NCBI GenBank assembly: GCA_903970555.1
Contig: CAJCJD010000152.1
Location: 1-55,135 of the forward strand
Direction: 5' to 3'
DNA from: Vulcanimicrobiota bacterium
GTDB taxonomy: Bacteria > Pseudomonadota > Gammaproteobacteria > Xanthomonadales > Rhodanobacteraceae
DNA length: 55,135 nt
Under the pieces are notes generated by a model that saw nothing but the letters and a program-made list of their open reading frames with translations, was not told where the DNA came from and did no database searches. The translations under genes were made by a program, and so were the position numbers. Below, one piece after another: positions 8,575 to 17,958 of the stretch (position 1 is its first letter; the number at the start of each line of letters is the position of its first letter).

Positions 8575-8853
8575 ATGCGCATCATCTATCGAGCCCAGAG
8601 CCTGATCGACGCCCACCTCGTGAAGGATGCGCTCGAGAACGCCGAAGTACCGGCTTTTATCGCCGGCGAGTACCTCACCGGCGGTGTCGGGCAATTGCCG
8701 GCGCTGGACTATGTCGCGGTATTGGTGCCCGAATCGAGCCTGGATAAGGCCGAACCAATCGTGCGCGAGATCGATCTGGCGCTCACCGAAGCCAGACTGG
8801 CGATTCAAGAGCAGGACGACGACACGGGCGCCTTGATGCCCGCGCCCGGTTGA
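8575..8853 (+). CDS. DUF2007-type small protein
   Basis: 92 aa. RIIYRAQSLIDAHLVKDALE followed by AEVPAFIAGEYLTGG and a V-V-P-pattern strand near residue 60 fits the DUF2007 (putative signal-transducing) fold: an alpha/beta unit resembling a PII-like or ACT-like half. No catalytic residues are apparent. It sits 40 bp after the Nudix fusion and 7 bp before the EamA transporter, so it is probably in the same transcript. Role unknown. Confidence 0.8.
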   Translation: MRIIYRAQSLIDAHLVKDALENAEVPAFIAGEYLTGGVGQLPALDYVAVLVPESSLDKAEPIVREIDLALTEARLAIQEQDDDTGALMPAPG

Positions 8854-8860
8854 GTTGACG

Positions 8861-9784
8861 ATGTCCGAATCGTCCGTCGTGACGCCCGCTGGCGCCAGCA
8901 GCGAAGTGCCCATGCGTACGGCCGTGTTACAGATGGCGCTCGGCGCGTCGCTGCTTTCCAGCACCAGCCTTTTCGTGGTCTACGCGCATACGGCGCCGAC
9001 AGTTTCGGGTTTCTACCGCATGCTATTTGGCGGCAGCATGCTGCTGGCGTGGGTAGCGATGCGTGGCACGTGGCGACCTATTAGTTGGCGTGACGTGTTG
9101 CTCGCATTGTTGCCGGCGATAGGATTCGCCGCCGACCTTATCCAATGGCATCGCAGCATTCTTTGGGTTGGACCTGGCGTCGCGACCTTGCTGACCAACT
9201 TCCAAGTGTTCCTGATGGCCGTGGTCGGCTTAGTGTTTTATCGCGAGCGGCCGGCCCGCTGGTTCGTGCCGGGCATGCTGCTGGCGATGATCGGATTGTG
9301 GTTGCTGGTTGGCGCGCACTGGTCGATGTTCGATGCACAACATCGTTTGGGTGTCTGGTTGGGTCTTGGTAGTGGCGTGGCTTACACGGTCTATCTGCTT
9401 AGTTTTCGCCACGCGCTCAAGACACACGCACGGTTGTCGCCGGCGCAATTCCTTGGTTTGATGAGCTTGCTCTGCGCGTTGCTGATGTGGCTGTGGGGCA
9501 TGGGCGAAGGAGACAGCTTTGCGCTGCATGGCGCGCGCAGTTGGAGCGTCTTGCTGGCGCTGGGATTTTTTGGACAGGTACTGGCGTGGCTGCTGATGGT
9601 GCGTGCCATGCCACGGCTGCCTGCGTCGCTGGTGGGCTTGCTGCTACTGTTGCAACCCGCGCTGGCATTCGTGTTGGACGTAATTCTGCTCGGTCGACCG
9701 ACCAGTGCGGGCGATTGGGCCGGACTGATGCTTGCGCTGGCGGGTATCCTACTTGGCGCGCTGCGTCCGCGTCGGCGCGCGTAA
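8861..9784 (+). CDS. EamA/DMT-family transporter
   Basis: 307 aa with about ten hydrophobic helices in two halves, the drug/metabolite transporter plan. Helix-rich segments include MALGASLLSSTSLFVVYAH and the C-terminal LLLLLQPALAFVLDVILLGR, the second-EamA-domain signature in which a Pro and an acidic loop precede the last helix. It would export or exchange a small metabolite across the inner membrane; the substrate cannot be told. I chose ATG 8861 over the in-frame TTG at 8855. apt follows by 28 bp. Confidence 0.88.
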   Translation: MSESSVVTPAGASSEVPMRTAVLQMALGASLLSSTSLFVVYAHTAPTVSGFYRMLFGGSMLLAWVAMRGTWRPISWRDVLLALLPAIGFAADLIQWHRSILWVGPGVATLLTNFQVFLMAVVGLVFYRERPARWFVPGMLLAMIGLWLLVGAHWSMFDAQHRLGVWLGLGSGVAYTVYLLSFRHALKTHARLSPAQFLGLMSLLCALLMWLWGMGEGDSFALHGARSWSVLLALGFFGQVLAWLLMVRAMPRLPASLVGLLLLLQPALAFVLDVILLGRPTSAGDWAGLMLALAGILLGALRPRRRA

Positions 9785-9812
9785 CGAATCGTATAGAAAC
9801 CGGAGTGTGTGC

Positions 9813-10331
9813 ATGACATCGTTCGAAAGCCTGATCCGCGCGGTGCCGGATTTTCCGAAGCCGGGTGTGATCTTTCGTGACATCACGCCCCTGTTGGCCG
9901 ATGGTGCTGCCTTTGCGCGTTGCATCGATGCCATGGTCAAACCGTGGCTGGGCAGCGATGTGCAGGCTGTATGCGGCGTCGAGTCACGCGGTTTTATTTT
10001 TGCTGCGGCCATCGCGCAAAAGTTGGGTGCGGGGTTCATTCCCTTGCGCAAACCAGGCAAGCTGCCGCCGCCGGTGATGTATGCGGATTACCAGCTTGAA
10101 TACGGCACTGACCGGCTCGAAGCGCGTGTCGGTACCGTGCGCCAAGGTGAGCGCGTGCTGCTCGTCGACGATGTGCTTGCCACGGGCGGCACTTTGGGCG
10201 CCGCGCGCAATCTATTGGGGCAACTTGACGCCGATCTCGTCGGTGCTTCGGTGGTTATCGAACTGCTGGCGTTGCAGGGGCGAGCACTGTGGCCGGAAAG
10301 CACGCCCTTGCACGCCGTGCTGCATTATTGA
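9813..10331 (+). CDS. apt: adenine phosphoribosyltransferase
   Basis: 172 aa. It salvages adenine plus PRPP to AMP in the cytoplasm. The start at 9813 yields MTSFESLIRAVPDFPKPG, the standard APRT N-terminus; the longer open frame from 9732 is inside the EamA gene. VESRGFIFAAAIA is the base-binding region, RKPGKLP the flexible loop, and VLLVDDVLATGGT the 13-residue PRPP-binding motif with its two acidic residues. A hairpin (10348-10394) follows its stop. Confidence 0.96.
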   Translation: MTSFESLIRAVPDFPKPGVIFRDITPLLADGAAFARCIDAMVKPWLGSDVQAVCGVESRGFIFAAAIAQKLGAGFIPLRKPGKLPPPVMYADYQLEYGTDRLEARVGTVRQGERVLLVDDVLATGGTLGAARNLLGQLDADLVGASVVIELLALQGRALWPESTPLHAVLHY

Positions 10332-10347
10332 TTTGAAGCTGGCTTAT

Positions 10348-10394
10348 GCAACCTCGACCTGATTGGGGATTACCCGATATCAGATCGAGGTTGC
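10348..10394. repeat. 47-nt long hairpin between convergent apt and katG
   Basis: GCAACCTCGA (10348-10357) pairs with TCGAGGTTGC (10385-10394). After one C/A mismatch the stem continues CTGAT/ATCAG (10359-10363 with 10379-10383), giving 15 of 16 paired positions. There is no T-run on either side, so it is a weak terminator candidate or a mobile palindromic repeat. Confidence 0.65.
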
Positions 10395-10428
10395 TCAGCG
10401 TAAGGCCGTTAACGTTTATCCGCGTGAA

Positions 10429-13142
<2,714 letters not shown>

Positions 13143-13295
13143 TCAGCACGATGAGCCGAACTTTTTCAGTGCTTTTCCAGCATCCAGATGTTCGGCTTTA
13201 TCGGTGACAAACAGATGGCGGTGACTGGCGGCGGACTTCTCAACGAACGCATCGTTGATATGTCGCTCCATCTTGGAGTTTTCCCGCTTGCTCAT
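13143..13295 (-). CDS. 50-aa basic protein between oxyR and katG
   Basis: A short frame starting ATG at 13295 (MSKRENSKMERHINDAFVEK) and ending TGA at 13143-13145. It has an excellent ribosome binding site (GAGGTG, 6 bases before the ATG). It is charged, predicted helical at the ends, with a single Cys as the last residue. I do not recognise a family. It is transcribed in the same direction as both neighbours, 146 bp after oxyR. Its position between oxyR and katG suggests a peroxide-linked role, which is inference only. Confidence 0.55.
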   Translation of the reverse strand: MSKRENSKMERHINDAFVEKSAASHRHLFVTDKAEHLDAGKALKKFGSSC

Positions 13296-13441
13296 GACAT
13301 CACCTCGGGGGCTTGAGAGGGGCGTGCAGAGGCGGCCGAGCTTGGCCGTGTCTGCCGAGCCTAATCCCGGGCAGGTGAGTTATGAAATTGATTGTTCTTA
13401 TGAAGGTGATTGGCTGCGACTATGGTGCATGCCGCAGCGCG

Positions 13442-14386
13442 TCAAGCGGCTCGGCGACGTTTTGCAGAGCCGGTTGTGGCGGTGTGTGGATCGAGCAGAT
13501 CGCGCGGCAAGCGTTTAAATACTTCCGCCAATTGCTGCAGGAACCCGCCCATGGCCGAACTCTTGCGCCATAGCATCGCGATGCGGCGGCTCGGAGGATG
13601 TCCGCTGAATTCGAGCAGTTGCAGATTGGGCGCCTGGGCAACCGGAGGTTTCACCGCGAGCGTCGGCAACAATGTGATGCCGACATTGGACGCCACCATC
13701 TGGCGTAGCGTTTCCAGGCTGGTGGCGCGGAAACCGCTTTTCTCGCCGGCGCCGGCCATGTGACAGACCTCCAGCGCCTGATCACGCAGGCAGTGGCCGT
13801 CTTCCAGCAATAACAGGCTTTGATCGGACAGGTCACTGAGCTTCAGCGAAGGTCGTTTGGCCAGCGGATGCGATTGCGGCACGGCCAGCACGAACGGTTC
13901 CTCGAACAGCAGTTCGGCATGCAGGCTGTCGTCGTGGATGGGCAGGGCGAGGATGCCGGCGTCGAGTTTCCCCTCACGCAAGCGATGCAGCACCGTTTCC
14001 GTTTTTTCCTCGACCAGCAGCAATTCCAGACGCGGGAAACGGTCCCGGATCAGCGGTACCACATGCGGAAGCAGATAGGGGCCCAGCGTGGGAAAGATGC
14101 CCAGCCGCACTGTGCCCGATTCCGGATCCACCGTGCGGCGCGCAACGCCTTTGATCTGCTCGACCTCGTTCAACACATCGCGCGCCCTGTTGGCGATATC
14201 GCGGCCGACGTCGGTCAGCAGCACTTTGCGCGGCGTGCGTTCCACTAGCGCCACGCCCAGCTCGTCCTCCAGCTTCTTGATCTGCGTGGAGAGGGTAGGT
14301 TGGCTGACGAAACAGGCTTCGGCGGCGCGACCAAAGTGCCGATGTTCGGCCAGGGCAACGAGGTAGTGCAGGTCGCGCAGGTTCAT
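13442..14386 (-). CDS. oxyR: hydrogen peroxide sensor/regulator OxyR
   Basis: 314 aa, LysR family. Residues 1-60 (MNLRDLHYLVALAEHRHFGR, VSQPTLSTQIKKLEDELG) form the winged helix-turn-helix. The effector domain holds the redox pair in EDGHCLRDQALEVC, the C199/C208 spacing of E. coli OxyR. FRATSLETLRQMVASNVGIT is also near identical. The start at 14386 has GGAG 8 bases upstream. It is divergent from ahpC, and the OxyR operator at 14401-14437 lies between the two starts, so it should repress itself while activating ahpC when oxidised. Confidence 0.97.
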   Translation of the reverse strand: MNLRDLHYLVALAEHRHFGRAAEACFVSQPTLSTQIKKLEDELGVALVERTPRKVLLTDVGRDIANRARDVLNEVEQIKGVARRTVDPESGTVRLGIFPTLGPYLLPHVVPLIRDRFPRLELLLVEEKTETVLHRLREGKLDAGILALPIHDDSLHAELLFEEPFVLAVPQSHPLAKRPSLKLSDLSDQSLLLLEDGHCLRDQALEVCHMAGAGEKSGFRATSLETLRQMVASNVGITLLPTLAVKPPVAQAPNLQLLEFSGHPPSRRIAMLWRKSSAMGGFLQQLAEVFKRLPRDLLDPHTATTGSAKRRRAA

Positions 14387-14400
14387 AGATAACTCCAATT

Positions 14401-14437
14401 ATAGGCATTGCCTATGAACCCTATGGTAATAATCGAT
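14401..14437. promoter_or_regulatory. OxyR operator, two half-sites
   Basis: ATAG-N7-CTAT (14401-14415), then a 7-nt spacer (14416-14422), then ATGG-N7-CGAT (14423-14437). This is the published OxyR tetramer geometry of two 15-bp palindromes spaced by 7 bp. The first half is perfect, the second has two substitutions. It begins 15 bp before the oxyR start codon and ends directly at the ahpC -35 box. Confidence 0.88.
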
Positions 14438-14466
14438 TTGAACAATACAAGTGCTGCCTATATCTT
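14438..14466 (+). promoter_or_regulatory. ahpC promoter
   Basis: -35 TTGAAC (14438-14443), 17-bp spacer, -10 TATCTT (14461-14466). The OxyR operator abuts the -35 upstream, the position for contact with RNA polymerase alpha. The leader is about 57 nt. Confidence 0.75.
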
Positions 14467-14530
14467 TGCTGGGGTGAGCGCTGCAGGGTGCAGCGCATCC
14501 TTCCCTGAAAACCTTCACCAGGAGCAATAA

Positions 14531-15070
14531 ATGCTGACCATCGGCGAGAAGTTCCCCCAGTTCAACGTTCCGGCCACCGTCTCGATCGAAAGCCTCGATA
14601 AGGCGTTTCAGAACATCGACAACAACACCTATAAGGGCAAGTGGCTGTGCGTGTTCTTCTACCCGAAGGACTTCACGTTCGTCTGCCCGACCGAGATCAA
14701 GGGCTTCAGCGACGTGAACCAGCAGTTCGCCGACCGTGATTGCCAGGTGCTGGCCGCCAGCACGGATTCCGAGTTCGTCCATCTGGCATGGCGCAAGGAC
14801 CACAAAGACCTGCGCGACCTGAAGTTCCCGATGCTGGCCGACATCAAGAAGGACCTCAGCAATGCGCTGGGCATCCTGACTGAAGACGGCGTGGCGCAGC
14901 GTGCGACCTTCCTGGTCGATCCGGAAGGCGTGATCCGCTTCGTTTACGTGACCGACGGTTCCGTCGGCCGCAACCCGGCTGAAGTGCTGCGCGTTCTGGA
15001 CGCACTGCAGACCGATGAACTGTGCCCCTGCAACTGGAGCCAAGGCGAAGAGACCCTCAAGGTCGCCTGA
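14531..15070 (+). CDS. ahpC: alkyl hydroperoxide reductase C (2-Cys peroxiredoxin)
   Basis: 179 aa. It reduces organic peroxides and H2O2. The peroxidatic Cys is in DFTFVCPTEI and the resolving Cys in DELCPCNWSQGE near the C-terminus; the latter has two Cys. The partner appears to be AhpD (160 bp downstream) rather than the flavoprotein AhpF, because no ahpF is present; this resembles the mycobacterial AhpC/AhpD pair. AGGAG lies 7 bases before the ATG. It is controlled by the OxyR operator upstream. A strong terminator follows its stop. Confidence 0.95.
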   Translation: MLTIGEKFPQFNVPATVSIESLDKAFQNIDNNTYKGKWLCVFFYPKDFTFVCPTEIKGFSDVNQQFADRDCQVLAASTDSEFVHLAWRKDHKDLRDLKFPMLADIKKDLSNALGILTEDGVAQRATFLVDPEGVIRFVYVTDGSVGRNPAEVLRVLDALQTDELCPCNWSQGEETLKVA

Positions 15071-15131
15071 TTCCAGTCATTGCACTCCGCGCCGCTCAAC
15101 CCCTCCCCCATCGGAGCGCGCGGAGTCACCC

Positions 15132-15164
15132 TGGCGGCGAAGCCCGCTTCGCCGCCATTTTTTT
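15132..15164 (+). terminator. terminator between ahpC and ahpD
   Basis: An 11-bp perfect stem TGGCGGCGAAG / CTTCGCCGCCA around a CCCG loop (15132-15157) is followed by seven T (15158-15164). It lies 61 bp after ahpC and 68 bp before ahpD, so most ahpC transcripts should end here. Confidence 0.9.
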
Positions 15165-15179
15165 CTTCTGCTGATGCAT

Positions 15180-15197
15180 GAGTCCACAGATGGACTC
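15180..15197 (+). repeat. small inverted repeat in ahpD leader
   Basis: GAGTCCA (15180-15186), CAGA loop, TGGACTC (15191-15197). A 7-bp perfect stem located 35 bp before the ahpD start. It may be an operator or an mRNA hairpin. Confidence 0.5.
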
Positions 15198-15232
15198 CGT
15201 GCTGGCGCGCCCAACATTCGAAGAGATGCCCC

Positions 15233-15772
15233 ATGAGCCTTGCTGACCTGAAAGCCCAATTGCCCGATTACGCGAAGGACCTGCGCCTGAATCTCGACTC
15301 CGTGTTGAGCGAAGGTGGTGCACCGGGTCTGACGAACAAGCAGATCTTCGTGATCGCACTCGCTTCGGCGATTGCTTCGCGCTACAAGCCGCTGACGGCT
15401 GCTATCGCGGAAGAGGCAGCCAAGCACGCAAGCCCCGAAGAACTTAATGGTGCTCGCGTCGCTGCTGCGATCATGGGCATGAACAACATCTATTACCGCT
15501 TTCTGCATCTTGTCGAAGAACCCGAATACGGCACGCTGCGCGCTGGTCTGCGCATGAACGCGATGACGAATCCTGGTGGCGACAAAATCGATTTCGAACT
15601 TGCATCGCTCGCTGTGTCTGCCGTGAACGGTTGCGGCAAATGTTTGGAATCGCACGAGAAAACGCTGCGCAAGCACGGATTGTCGGCACAGCCCATTCAG
15701 AGTGCTGCACGCATTGCCGCCGTGATTCACGCTGTAGCAGTTGCGATCGAACAGGCCGATGTTGCAGGTTGA
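15233..15772 (+). CDS. ahpD: AhpD-type alkylhydroperoxidase
   Basis: 179 aa, all-helical carboxymuconolactone-decarboxylase fold. In mycobacteria AhpD carries electrons from dihydrolipoamide (lipoylated SucB/Lpd) to AhpC. The signature NGCGKCLESHEKTL has the CxxC pair and the general-base His three residues after the second Cys; an upstream FELASLAVSAV segment carries the proton-relay Glu. The ATG at 15233 has GAAGAGA 8 bases upstream. It is in the ahpC direction but separated by a strong terminator, so it may have its own promoter or depend on read-through. Confidence 0.95.
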   Translation: MSLADLKAQLPDYAKDLRLNLDSVLSEGGAPGLTNKQIFVIALASAIASRYKPLTAAIAEEAAKHASPEELNGARVAAAIMGMNNIYYRFLHLVEEPEYGTLRAGLRMNAMTNPGGDKIDFELASLAVSAVNGCGKCLESHEKTLRKHGLSAQPIQSAARIAAVIHAVAVAIEQADVAG

Positions 15773-15797
15773 AACACGCAACAGCACGGTAGACAGA

Positions 15798-15827
15798 AAC
15801 CCCGGCATATGTGCCGGGGTTTTTTTA
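15798..15827. terminator. terminator after ahpD
   Basis: AACCCCGGCA (15798-15807), TATG loop, TGCCGGGGTT (15812-15821), then T6. The A-rich 5' side also makes it usable for the convergent protease gene that ends at 15847. Confidence 0.88.
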
Positions 15828-15846
15828 TGCGGCGTGCAAATATCGA

Positions 15847-17817
15847 TTACGTGTTGTAGTCGGCCAGCACCGAGATGTTGCTGAAGCTACCTTGTGGTGC
15901 GGTGACAAGGATGTAATACGTGGTCGCTTGCGGTTGCGGAATGACCACGGCTTCACTGGTGCCCGGCTTGACCGAGCTGAAGTCTGCATTGCCGCCGTTC
16001 GCGGAAGGAGCGCTACCAGCCTTCACGTACAAACCAACGTTGCCCGAACCGCCTAGCGTGCGGATGTTCAAGGTCGTGGCACCTGCCGGCACAACGATCG
16101 AGTACAGGTTGCCGGTGCTTGTCGAATTCTGGCCGGACAGCAGCGCGCCCTTGGTTAGCGGAGTGGCATTGTCGCCCGGGTTCGGCGGTGTGGTGTCACT
16201 GTTCAAAGCCAGATTGACCGCGGCGTAGGCATCGACAATGCCGGCCCCGATCGGCTGGTCCTCGGTGACGGGAAATGCGCGAGCCGATTTCACGAGCACA
16301 TTGGTCATATCAGCAGGGGACAGTGCCGGCATACCGGCCGCCTTCAAGGCGCCTACGACGAGAGCCACCGTGCCAGCGACGTGCGGTGCCGCTTGCGACG
16401 TGCCCGCCATGCCGCCATAAGCCTCGACAGGATCGGCAGGATAAGTGGGCGTCGTCGTGCCCAGATTGATAGCCTGCCAGACGAAGCCGTTGTTGACCTC
16501 CGCGCCCGACGACGCATCGTTGGCGTATATGCCACCGCCCGGCGCTGAAATCGTCACGCCCTTGCCGTAGTTGGAATAGAACGCGCGCTTGCCCGTGATG
16601 CCGTTGGAAGCCACTGAGATGACGCCCGGGCAACTTGCCGGCGTGAAGTTGGAAGCATCTGCCGTGCTGTTACCTGCAGCCACCACCACTGTGGTGCCGC
16701 GACTAATCGCATCTTTGATAGCCGTGTATTCAGGCACGCTGGCATCGCACGTCCCTTGGCCGCCCAGACTCATGTTGATGACTTGCGCGGGTTGCGCCAG
16801 ATCGGGCACGCCATCGATGTGACCGCCGGATGCCCATTCGATCGCATCGGAAATGTCGGAATCGTAGCCACCACAATGGCCCAGCACTCGCACCGGCAAC
16901 ACCTTGGCGTTGTAGGCGACGCCAGCCATGCCGACACCATTGTTGGTGAGTTCGGCCACTTCGCCCGACACCACCGTACCGTGCCAGCTGCTTGGCTCGC
17001 CGTCGTTGGGGTTGTTCGAACCGTAGCATTCCTGCAGATAGGGTTGCGTATTATCCCAGTCGCCAAGGTCCCAGCCGCCCGGCACGCGATCATCTGTAGC
17101 ATGGCCGGAGACGAGCGAATCGGTGATGAAGTCGTATCCGATATTGTCGGTGGCGAGCGAGTAGTCCAGATCCGGATGCTGCGTAATGCCGGTATCGATG
17201 ACGGCAACCGTCACGCCGGTACCGTCGGCGATGTCCCATGCGTTATTGACGTCGGCGCCACCGGTGGTGTTGAAGAAATTCCACTGGTATTGCTGGTAGT
17301 AGGGATCGTTGGGCGTGAATGTTTGCGGTTGCGCAGCAGCTAGCATTGTTGCCTGCGAAGACGTCGGCGCAGTGAAGTCCTTCACCGCATAGCGCTTGTA
17401 GTCGGGATGCACGGATGCAACGGCCGGGTCGGCTGCGAGTTGCGCCACCAGTGCATCAGCTTCGCTCTGGCTGAGTTTGCGCGATGTGTGCACCAACTCC
17501 GAGCCCACTGCGAGCTTGCGCTTGTAGGAGACCGACAGCGGTGCCACGGTGGCACCGGTTGACAACTTCGTCGCACGGTTCAGGCCTGCGCGGCCGACGG
17601 CCGCATTCACGTTTTGCAGCACGGCGTCTTTATTGCTGCGCTCGGCCGAGCCGCTTTTGTAGGTGATGATGAAGCGATCGAAACTCTGCTCACCCGTCTG
17701 GCTCATACCAATAAAGCGGGGAGACGACGTAGATAGGTTCGCAGCGTGAAGGACCGGAACGGCCAACACCAGAGCAGCAGCGAGTGCGCCCATTGGAAAA
17801 GAGTGAAGTGACTTCAT
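15847..17817 (-). CDS. secreted subtilisin-like serine protease (S8) with PPC tail
   Basis: 656 aa. It has a signal peptide (about 1-25, MKSLHSFPMGALAAALVLAV then LHA), an inhibitor-I9-like propeptide (about 45-140), the catalytic domain (about 160-500) and a C-terminal beta domain of PPC type (about 540-650; ATTLNIRTLGGSGNVGLYVK, ATTYYILVTA). Catalytic residues are Asp in VAVIDTGITQHPDL, His in SWHGTVVSGEVAE and Ser in GTSQAAPHVAG. The start at 17817 follows AAGGA; the open frame runs 41 codons further upstream. It belongs with the extracellular proteases of xanthomonads that remove their own PPC tail. It is downstream of the adhesin gene and could be co-transcribed through the hairpin-rich gap. 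Confidence 0.93.
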   Translation of the reverse strand: MKSLHSFPMGALAAALVLAVPVLHAANLSTSSPRFIGMSQTGEQSFDRFIITYKSGSAERSNKDAVLQNVNAAVGRAGLNRATKLSTGATVAPLSVSYKRKLAVGSELVHTSRKLSQSEADALVAQLAADPAVASVHPDYKRYAVKDFTAPTSSQATMLAAAQPQTFTPNDPYYQQYQWNFFNTTGGADVNNAWDIADGTGVTVAVIDTGITQHPDLDYSLATDNIGYDFITDSLVSGHATDDRVPGGWDLGDWDNTQPYLQECYGSNNPNDGEPSSWHGTVVSGEVAELTNNGVGMAGVAYNAKVLPVRVLGHCGGYDSDISDAIEWASGGHIDGVPDLAQPAQVINMSLGGQGTCDASVPEYTAIKDAISRGTTVVVAAGNSTADASNFTPASCPGVISVASNGITGKRAFYSNYGKGVTISAPGGGIYANDASSGAEVNNGFVWQAINLGTTTPTYPADPVEAYGGMAGTSQAAPHVAGTVALVVGALKAAGMPALSPADMTNVLVKSARAFPVTEDQPIGAGIVDAYAAVNLALNSDTTPPNPGDNATPLTKGALLSGQNSTSTGNLYSIVVPAGATTLNIRTLGGSGNVGLYVKAGSAPSANGGNADFSSVKPGTSEAVVIPQPQATTYYILVTAPQGSFSNISVLADYNT

Positions 17818-17837
17818 ACATGAGTCCTTGAAGTGAG

Positions 17838-17919
17838 ACCCGAGGCTTTCCGCGCCTCGGGTGGAATGGCGGACGATCTGCAATCGTCCGGTTCTCGCCA
17901 TGCCGGGAACGGCATGGCG
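17838..17919 (-). repeat. three consecutive hairpins upstream of the S8 protease
   Basis: Three perfect inverted repeats occur in a row: ACCCGAGGC/GCCTCGGGT (17838-17846 with 17854-17862), CGGACGAT/ATCGTCCG (17870-17877 with 17883-17890) and CGCCATGCCG/CGGCATGGCG (17896-17905 with 17910-17919). None has a T-run. They form the 5' leader or adhesin-protease spacer. Confidence 0.8.
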
Positions 17920-17925
17920 ATGTAC

Positions 17926-17952
17926 AAAACGCCTCCTCATGAGAAGAGGCGC
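17926..17952 (-). terminator. terminator after the adhesin gene
   Basis: On the minus strand, CGCCTC and GAGGCG (17946-17951 and 17930-17935) form a stem followed by TTTTG. It begins 7 bp after the adhesin stop codon. The T-run is short, so some read-through into the protease gene is plausible. Confidence 0.65.
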
Positions 17953-17958
17953 GAGTAG

